Made by a program: the position numbers and the translations under genes
From: Cladorrhinum sp. PSN259
Taxonomy: Eukaryota > Ascomycota > Sordariomycetes > Sordariales > Podosporaceae
Length of the DNA stretch: 64,000 nucleotides
Assembly: GCA_033725935.1 (NCBI GenBank)
Contig: MU867062.1
Coordinates: 496,001 to 560,000, forward strand
Reading direction: 5' to 3'
In this document: one piece after another, positions 55,980-64,000 of the stretch
How the letters are laid out: the number at the start of each line of letters is the position of its first letter
Position numbering within the stretch: the stretch's first letter is position 1
Notes under the pieces: model-generated
Database searches by the model: none
What the model was told of the DNA's origin: nothing
What the model saw: only the letters and a program-made list of their open reading frames with translations

Positions 55980-57889
55980 ATGTCTTTAAACATCCCGAGC
56001 GCGCCGAACGCCGGCCTGTTCAAGGGAGGTTATAACAAGTAAGTTTTCCATCATCATTCCCCCCTAATCCCTAACTACCCCGCCATCCCGCACTTGGTAT
56101 CTACACACCGTATACATGCATCGCACCGCATCGCATCCTCAACTATCATCTAACCAAAGACCTCGTTTGCCTCTTTCTACAGCTACGACTCTGAAGATGG
56201 CGCCGTCCTGCGAAATATCGATGCCTGCCGTGCAATCTCGTCGACCGTCCAGACCTCGTTGGGTCCCTACGGCCGCAACAAGATTGTCATCAACCACCTC
56301 CAAAAGATGATTCTCACCTCTGATGCCGCTACCATTCTGCGCGAGCTCGATGTCGTCCACCCCGCTGCCAAGCTTCTCGTCATGGCTAGTCAGCAGCAAG
56401 AGTCTGAGATGGGCGACGCCACCAACCTCGTCATCGTCCTTGCCGGCGAGCTCCTCAAGAAGGCCGAGGAGCTCCTTCGCATGGGCCTCAAGACTTCCGA
56501 TATCGTCACCGGCTACGAACGCGCACAAAAGATTGCTCTCGACTTCCTTGAGGAGCTCGAGGTCGATAAGGTGGAGGATCTCAGGTCGCAGGAGGAGCTC
56601 AGCAAGGCCATCCGCACCGTCATCGCCAGCAAGCAGAACGGTAACGAAGTCTTCCTCGCCAACCTCGTCGCCGAGGCTGTTCTCGCCGTGCTCCCCAAGA
56701 ATCCTGCCAACTTCAACGTTGACAACATCCGTGTCGTCAAGATTATGGGCAGCAGCTTGGAGCAGAGTCGTGTTGTCAAGGGTATGGTGTTCCCTAAGGA
56801 GCCTGATGGATCAGTAAAGAAGGCCCAGAAGGCCAAGGTCGGTGTCTTCACCTGCCCCATCGATACCAGCCAGACAGAAACCAAGGGGACCGTGTTATTA
56901 CACAATGCCGCTGAGATGTTGAACTTCACCAAGGGCGAGGAGGACCAGCTCGAGGCCGCCATTAAGGAGCTCCACGATGTTGGCATCCGTGTTGTTGTGG
57001 CTGGGTCCACGGTCGGTGAGCTAGCTATGCACTACCTCAACCGCTACGGCATCCTTGTCATCAAGATTCTCAGCAAGTTTGAGTTGAGACGGGTTTGCAG
57101 AGTCGTCGGTGCTACTCCCCTCGCCCGGCTGGGTGCCCCCATGCCTGATGAGTTGGGTAACATTGACATTGTTGAGACTCAGGAGATCGGTGGAGACCGG
57201 GTTACTGTTTTCAGACAAGAGGACGAGATGACACGGACGGCCACTCTTGTCCTCCGTGGTGCTACACAAAACCATTTGGATGACATTGAGCGTGCCGTTG
57301 ATGACGGTGTCAATGTCGTCAAGGCCATTACCAAGGATGCTCGTCTGGTTCCCGGTGCTGGTGCTACAGAGATTGAGCTTGTTGAGAGGATACAGGCTGT
57401 CGGTGACAAGACTCAGGGTTTGCCACAGTATTCTATCAAGAAGTTTGGTGAGGCTTTCGAGGTTGTGCCCAGGACTCTTGCGGAGAGCGCCGGCCTGGAT
57501 GCCACTGAGGTTCTCAGCAGACTGTATGCCGCCCACCAGAAGCAGGATGGGTGGTCGACTGGTGTTGATATTGAGGTATTTTTTTGATTTGCCTTTTCGC
57601 CTGCTGGGGCTGGTCATACTAACTCTACTTCCTAGAACGAGGACGGCACTGGTACTCTCGATGCTGAGGAGGAGGGCATCTTGGATCTTTTGGTTACTAA
57701 GCAGTGGGCGATCAAGCTCGCTACCGAGGCTGCCCGGACGGTGTTGTCCGTGGACCAGATTATCGTTGCCAGACAGGCTGGTGGGCCCAAGCCTCCTGGA
57801 CCGAACAAGGTGAGTACTGTTCAACGCTGTAATCCTCATGAAATATAGGATGACTGACAACTGTTGTGTAGAACTGGGATGAGGACTGA
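55980..57889 (+). CDS. CCT8: T-complex protein 1 subunit theta (CCT8)
   Basis: Exons 55980..56038, 56183..57575, 57636..57809 and 57872..57889 give 547 residues. The last exon is only 18 nt (NWDED stop), matching the conserved theta C-terminus. Group II chaperonin marks are TSLGPYGRNKIVINH, the ATPase loop GDATNLVIVLAGELL and the late GAGATEIEL. Theta-typical blocks are NRYGILVIKILSKFELRRVCR and GATQNHLDDIERAVDDG. CCT8 is one of eight subunits of the cytosolic TRiC ring that folds actin and tubulin. The length equals the family norm (about 550). Confidence 0.97.
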
Positions 57890-58877
57890 ACAAGGGAAGC
57901 GATTTATTAGCACGCTTGTAATGAAAAATAGGGATATACATAGAAATTGTGTGTGCTAGATAATTAGTTCCACTTGTGGATAAGACTTTTGAAGGAGTAA
58001 AAATAACAAAAAGGTGGTTTAGACCAAGTCCAGCTGAGGGGATATGGTGGTGTGCCCCATGGCATGTTTTGGATTTACATGAAACTGGTGGCTTGCTGTA
58101 GTGCTGGTGATGGTGGTGTCTGTGTGTTGAAGATGTCGTTGACTGCTTTGACTGAACATGTAGGACCTCGGCCTCGATTCCATCACAAAGGTCATTGCGC
58201 AAAACTACTTGGAGAGGCTCGGGCTAGAAGATGTGGTGGATGTGACTGACGATCTCGGCCTTTACCGCACTAGGTATGGCCTTGGTTCGCCCTATGCTTC
58301 GTCTGCACGCCATCGATTTTATATCACAGGCTACACTACAATAGAAGCTAAATGAGTCAAGCTAGAAACCTGCTATCGCAGCCTATGCAAGAAGTATTGA
58401 TTTGGATCTGCGTCAGTGACCTTAACAAGGGCTTAGGACTCATGCCGCAGATGGAAACTAGCCAGCCAAACTGAAGCGAGCGAAGTACATAGGCAGTCAA
58501 AGACGGGCTTACACTAGATATCTAAACGGGGGTTTGGTCACAACAGCCTACTATTCACACCCGACCTAATATCATCTACCTAGTTTCTGCTTGGAAATGG
58601 GTGGGACGGGAGGGGAGGGGAGGGTCCTTGCGCTTGAGATCTTGTATGTTGTATGTTGTATGTTGTATGTAGGCCAAATTCAAGTTCGGAGGGAGGGAGG
58701 GAGGGAGGGTCATTGCGTTCTCGAAACCAAGATCTCTCTCTGTATGGATGATGAGGGGAAACCAAAAAAAATGGTTTGAAGATGTCATGGCGTAACGGGA
58801 TTTACATATTCTGTGGGTATACTTTACTACACTTATCACTCGCACTACAAATCTTGGTCCTGCAAACGCACGGAGAC

Positions 58878-58881
<4 letters not shown>

Positions 58882-58936
<55 letters not shown>
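58882..58936. repeat. (CA)n microsatellite
   Basis: About 27 CA units in an uninterrupted tract 3' of CCT8. Confidence 0.95.
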
Positions 58937-58939
<3 letters not shown>

Positions 58940-59273
58940 TTTAGCATTTTCAGCCTGCGCGTATGCAGGCCTTCCTATCGTACACTAGACGGCAACTTCT
59001 CGAGAAGGCGGAGGGGTGGGACCAGATCTGTTCTTTTTTTTTTTTTTTTTCTTTTTCTTTTCTCGACAATCGTGAGGTGTGAATAACATGGTTCTTTGTC
59101 TTTCCATGAGAGATTCGACTGGAGGCAAAGGAACTGAGGTATATAATAATTACTTGTCCGAGACCGAGGTTTTGACTAATACCTAATTATATGTCCCCGT
59201 GGATATCATCTCGAATGCTGAGGTTATAACCTTGAATCTATTCCCGATTAGGTCGTCTCGCCCGTTTACGCAT

Positions 59274-59291
59274 CCCCCCCCCCCCCCCCCC
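59274..59291. repeat. 18-base C homopolymer
   Basis: An uninterrupted C run in the gene-free right end. Confidence 0.9.
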
Positions 59292-61123
59292 ACCACCATT
59301 CTTTCTTTCTCAATCATGAACCCCTCATCTACACGATGATACCTTTTGAAGGGACGGCGGTGTGCGTGCGGGCGGGACAAGAAATTTTCACCCCGCATTG
59401 CATGTCGGTAGTCGATGATTTGAAGGTGGTGGTGGTGGTGATGGTGGTCCAGAGAAGGCATGGTCGTGGTTGCCAGGGCTGGACAACACACGGATGCAGA
59501 AACACACAGACGTTTTTTGGGGAGAGGGGAAGATAATGTCGAGGGACCGAATTGAGGCCTAGTGTGGTGTACTTATTACGGATATAACGCAGAAAAACAA
59601 AAAGAGAGATAAATCCCAAGCGGTGTTGTTGCGCTCGCAAGCATGTACTTGATTGTGGAAGATGTGAACTTGATGTTTGCACACTCTATGCATGTGCACG
59701 GCCAGGAACCAAGAGTCTGATATTGCAGTTCATCCGGCGGTCTGGCTGGGAAATTTATTATACCTCAACCTGGTAAATAATCAATCCGGTAAACTAGCCA
59801 TATACCGGCACCTAGGTGATAACAAAAGTTCCCTTGATGGTGCTGTACCGTTACCAGGATTCAGATGGGCGGTTCAACAGCCCATTGTCTGTTAACATGT
59901 CCCAACAGCAACGACTCGAAACTCAGGATGGAGTCACTTCCCTACCTGCACCCCAGCTCCCCTGAAGTCAAGTTAGCTCGAGAAAAACCCAGAGCGGGAT
60001 GCGGGGATGAGCCCATTCGCGATGAAACGCACAGACACTACCTCAACTGCAAAGTATAGCGCCATTGAACCTGGAAGCAACTTGAGCAAACGAAAAACCT
60101 GGAAAAAGCTCGAGATGCAAATGCAACTCTGCTTGCCCCGCGGGTATTATCGCACCATTCACATTTCTCCCTCCCAATGTTTGCTTTGCAGGGAGCAAAA
60201 CGAAAATCGTGGGAGGAGGTGGAGGAGGAGGAAAAGGGGCGTATCACCGCAGGAAGCACAATGGTACATATTGCTCCAAGCGAATGGTACCGTTATTTTC
60301 CTTTGCTCCCCTCTCTGGCTGTTGGATGGATGGGAGAAGTTTGCTTCGAGGGTTAAAAAGTTTAAGCGAGCGCTTGCTTCACGTTCCTTCGGCGGCAACC
60401 CCCGACCTATTGAAGGGTCCCCGGCCACGGGATGGGGCGACGAAACTGCCGCTTTCCGACCGGCCGGCCGCTGGTGGACTGTAGATCATGAAAACGGAAG
60501 AAAAGAGAAAGAAAACGGTTCATTAGTGTGATGATGCCCTCGTGTCCTATCGGAGAAATTACGATCTGTCTAGGAATAATGCAGATCTCACGCAGGTGTG
60601 TGAAGATGATCTTCCAGGTTCTCATGTGAAAGATTTAAGTTTTGATATTAAGCCGAGATCTTTTAGCATTTAAACGGTGATCGGGTGACGTGCTGGCGCT
60701 GGGGATGAGAGTAAAAGGAGATCTTGTCTGATCGGCGGCGATTGGCGATCTCCATCTTGTCTTGTCTCCGTTTTTCTAAACGACAAAACAAGGGAGTCAC
60801 CTGGCAGTTGGAAGCGTATAGAATACGCAGTCAATAAAGTAAGAGGTCTTTCTTGTGTTTGTTTTAGGGTGACAATAGGAGGGATTCATCGTCACACTTC
60901 GGATGCCGAGAACGAATCAATGGCGGGCGTGTATATTGAGGTGGTAGGCGCCAGCGTTACGTCGGGGAAGCCAACTTGCTTATTTAATGTAAGGGGGTTG
61001 TGGGTGAAATGGTGTTTTATTGTAGTTCTTCCGACAGTCTGGGAGATGCATGTCAATAGTGGAGGATGGGTTGTGGTTGTCATCCTTGATGTCGGGAACC
61101 ACATTCCCGGGCTGCTGAACTTG

Positions 61124-61152
<29 letters not shown>
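61124..61152. repeat. 29-base A homopolymer
   Basis: An uninterrupted A run. It could be the tail of an old retroposed transcript or a slippage tract; no matching gene copy is seen upstream. Confidence 0.9.
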
Positions 61153-61154
<2 letters not shown>

Positions 61155-64000
61155 TGGTGGTCAGCAATTTGATGCAAGTTAAACCGAGTTTACTTGCACA
61201 TACCATTTCCACCACGGCTGCTCCCGCCCCTTCGGTCATCTGCTTCAGGCTAGTTCTTCAGAAACCGCAACTTTCTTCGGCGTTTTCCTCAGACCGACCT
61301 CTGATTTCTCTTTTCGGTCACACGTTTCTTTTTTGACTGCAATTCACGGACAAAGTTAACTGCAGCAACTTAGTAAATGCTTAGGTTACAGGGTGTCGTC
61401 ACTTTGCAGATTTAGTGCCGCTGCTGTCTTTCCTTTTTCTGCCTGTCTCTGAAGATGTGATAGGTCATTAGAGGGTGATTTAATTTCAATGGTTTGGGAT
61501 GATATCTGAGACAAGAAAACGCGGGATGATCGAATGGGGGTGGTGTTTGAAGGGAGACAACGGAGAATGATCGACCTTCTTCTTTCGTCCCCTTTTTTCT
61601 GCTGGCAGGATTCCAGAACGCGATGTTATCTATCCAGACCAACTCGTCAAGGCTAGGAAAATAATCTCTCGCTCTCACTTAGATACCCCGCTTCACGTAT
61701 GGCTAAGGGGAGGAATGCATCACAGCGGCGAAGGACGGATTGCGAGGGTTGGTCGGTATCAGTAGCATATCTCGGTCATCAACAGGGCACAAATTCCAAA
61801 TTTCCATCCCATTGCGTTCTTTTCTGCTTGTTTCCGACAGAGGCGTCTGCAACAGAAAGGGGCAAATAAGAAAATAATCTCTGCGCACGCTGATACCTTC
61901 TTCAGCGAATTTTTTCTTCTCGGTGTTTCTGTTTTCTTTCTTATTCCTGTGTAAGTGTTATGCCGGTTCCGTTTCCTAGTTGCATTCAATGGGGGGTCTT
62001 GTGGAACCAGTTCCGATTCGACCCAGAACCCAACCGAGAGGGTCAGAAAACGTCCGGGTGTGACGGTGCGATTATAAGAGTGTGGGCGTGGGTGATGTGA
62101 GACGGTGCGACAAAGTGTCCTGCAGGTCACATTGATCCATCCTCCTTGGGTTTGTCTCGTTCCTCAACCGGCAATCCGCCCCTTGTGTGCTGGGAAGGAT
62201 TTCCAACCACATGCCGTCCTGAATGACTTCCTCAAGTGGAGAGACGGCGATGATGGCATGCATGATGAGGCCAAGATGATCAGAGAAACTTGGTTAACTG
62301 GTGCCTGAGCCGCACACCGGCCGGCAGTGCGATGTGCTGTTCCATGGATGCTTCCATGCATGAAAAATGCAATGACACCACCACCCACACTTGGAGCTTC
62401 CCGAAACAGATCCTTTCTGTATCGAGGAGATTGGTCGCGGCGTAAGAAGGGTGGAAGGGAAAGGCAGATGCATTACGCTATCGTAACTTACCATTGCCAC
62501 GACTTTTTTCAGACCAACAGTTGGGGAAAGTGACAGAAGGAAGGCGAGGATGATGACTTCACTCCGTCGGTGGTCCACTAGAAAGCATGGGCACGGCGGC
62601 GGTGGCACGTATTATAACCTGTTTTCTTGTCCACACCAACAAGAGGCATGCTCTCTTAGCTAATGCTCGGGAAGGCCGTCGTCTGCCAAATATAATCCGT
62701 AGTGTAGAGAGGAAGTTGTTTTACGATTCCACGCCGCCGCCAATAGGCCCGATTTTCAGCCAGACATGTCGGTAGTGGGTGGATTTCTTTCCGAACCTTT
62801 CGATTCTAGAAGGCAGAGGCCAGTCCTGCAACGGCCGTGCCGAGTACTCCCAGCATCATTTTTTGGGACTCGGGTTCGTGTGCGGTCCTGCGCCGCCTCT
62901 GGTTGTCGCCGCCGTCGTTGCCGTCGTCGTGATGATGCCGGTTCAGAGGCAGCCGTGACTGTCCATTAAAGAAAGGATGTCATTGTCGGCTGTTGATGCG
63001 CAGATCGCGGGGATCTGCACTAGTGTATCCCTGGTGGTGGCATTATAGTACTGTCTCTGGAGATTGCCATTTCGAATTGCGACAAATCGTAGAGCCTTAG
63101 ACCCCGCCGCCTTCGAAGCGGAGGCTTGGTTTTGGGTATTTGCGCTTGGACTGGCGTTGTGTGAATTGGTCTAAAAGGCTTCGACTGGCCGCTAGAATAA
63201 TAATACCTGTGATGGCGCTCAGGGCCATTGCCAAGCCCAGGCTGTTTTTTGCCTGCATTTTATCATCGCTGATCATTGGACATTTTCAGATCGCAGCGCC
63301 TCTCCTGGGTATTGCCCGACTCCCCATGGGGGAGGGACGCTTGACTGTCTTTATTATGCGAGCCGCAAGACTACAGGTGAAGTGAAGCGCCAGTGAGCTG
63401 GGGCGCTCTCCGTCAGCAGCCACAAGCATGGGAAATGCCATGTTTGTTTATTGCCCGGTCCAATGATAATTACTTGCAAGGCTGAACAAGTCTAGGACAA
63501 CCTCTGATTTATTGCTTATATCTTGTACGGCTCGCTTCTGAGGACGCAGTCAGCAAGCCCGCAAGCAAGGAAGCATGCCTCTTGATTTGTTTGTCTGGGT
63601 TGGGTGCAGGTCAAGGAAGAAATACCCCTGCTTGTGCACCGGGAGTTGAATCTTTGGGCTCTGGCACCAGAGGGCTTCCCGTCCCCGGCAGCTTGCTGGT
63701 GAGATGCATCCAGGGGTTCCGGTGGAGAGACTGGTTCCAAGCAGGTTTCCACTCCCACGTGCGCGTTGAATGACCGAGATTTAGTGTCTCTCGTCCTGCC
63801 TCGATGTCTCATCATGACTCCATTCGCGCAAACTGTTGGCCACTGCTCGCAGACGGACGTCGACTACAGAAGAATGCTCCATGTGCCGTACCGCTGCCAC
63901 TCTGCATCATCCACACTTGGCCTCCATCACCAATGGCTGTGCTGAAAGGGATGCCATCCCGGGGGCACGGACGCTGTGCAGTGGTATCGCAGGAGTCCCA

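Larger units (their letters stand above)
57890..64000. other. 6.1-kb region with no gene found
   Basis: No open frame carries a recognisable domain. It holds dense simple repeats: TTGTATG repeats (58643-58670), GGGA repeats (58688-58708), a CA tract (58882-58936), a C run (59274-59291) and a 29-base A run (61124-61152). The right end may be a long promoter or leader of a gene outside the window. A multi-intron gene of an unfamiliar family cannot be excluded. Confidence 0.4.

Noticed and set aside
58880..58940. Telomeric or CRISPR-like array
   Set aside because: It is a plain CA dinucleotide tract without spacers. No CRISPR or telomere repeat was found in the window.
60007..60531. 174-codon open frame
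   Set aside because: Composition is erratic, there is no domain, and overlapping frames of similar length occur on both strands.
63600..63680. Third SINE/tRNA relic (minus strand TTCAACTCCCGG match to element B)
   Set aside because: Only about 14 bases match around box B. There is no box A, no hairpin set and no GAGCTTTTTG end nearby.

Overview
This window is nuclear DNA of a filamentous ascomycete (Pezizomycotina). Most genes have short introns of about 50-95 nt with GTAAGT-like donors and CTAAC/CTGAC branch sites. Intergenic spaces run from 0.3 to 6 kb, and the proteins are typical fungal orthologues (Swc5, Rpa49, Yta7, Nuc1, Zrt3, Pfs2, Ste14, Pex8, Cdc9, Cct8). The class cannot be fixed from the sequence; Leotiomycetes or a neighbour is a weak guess. 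I support 20 protein genes (one with an in-frame amber codon in its tail), one broken kinase gene, and two related RNA-polymerase-III-like repeat elements.

Layout. 1-2.9 kb: no gene. 2.9-4.0 kb: SWC5 (+). 4.1-4.4 kb: SINE-like element A. 4.8-7.1 kb: a divergent pair, an HSDL2-like SDR (-, ends SKL) and a kappa-class GST (+, ends AKL), both with predicted peroxisomal signals. 7.3-8.4 kb: degraded FHA-kinase gene (-). 9.2 kb: ribosomal protein eL41 (+). 10.3-11.7 kb: RPA49 (+). 13.5-18.9 kb: YTA7 (+). 19.7-20.8 kb: NUC1 (-). 22.0-23.7 kb: ZRT3-like zinc transporter (+). 25.5-28.0 kb: PFS2 (-). 29.2-31.0 kb: DGAT1 (+). 31.4-32.2 kb: STE14 (-). 33.0-33.5 kb: TMEM170-like (-), divergent from PEX8 (33.9-36.0 kb, +, ends SRL). 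36.2-39.1 kb: DNA ligase I (-). 40.2-41.0 kb: unknown protein (+). 41.2-41.5 kb: SINE-like element B (-). 42.4-43.8 kb: secreted His/Glu-rich protein with an amber codon (+). 43.8-48.0 kb: no gene. 48.0-50.4 kb: disordered protein (+). 51.2-52.9 kb: PARN-like nuclease (+). 54.4-55.4 kb: HMG-box protein (-). 56.0-57.9 kb: CCT8 (+). 57.9-64 kb: no gene found.

The genes are mostly housekeeping: chromatin (SWC5, YTA7, HMG protein), Pol I and ribosome (RPA49, eL41), mRNA 3' processing and decay (PFS2, PARN-like), replication (ligase), lipid and prenyl modification (DGAT1, STE14) and peroxisome (SDR, GSTK, PEX8). There is no sign of a secondary-metabolite cluster or of a CRISPR-like or prokaryotic system. 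The most unusual signal is the pair of roughly 270-295 bp elements at 4.1-4.4 kb and 41.2-41.5 kb. They share an upstream TATA plus CTTCCCGCAC block, box A/box B motifs and a GAGCTTTTTG end. The hairpins before that end have the same layout but different sequences. No database search was possible, so all names rest on motif recognition.
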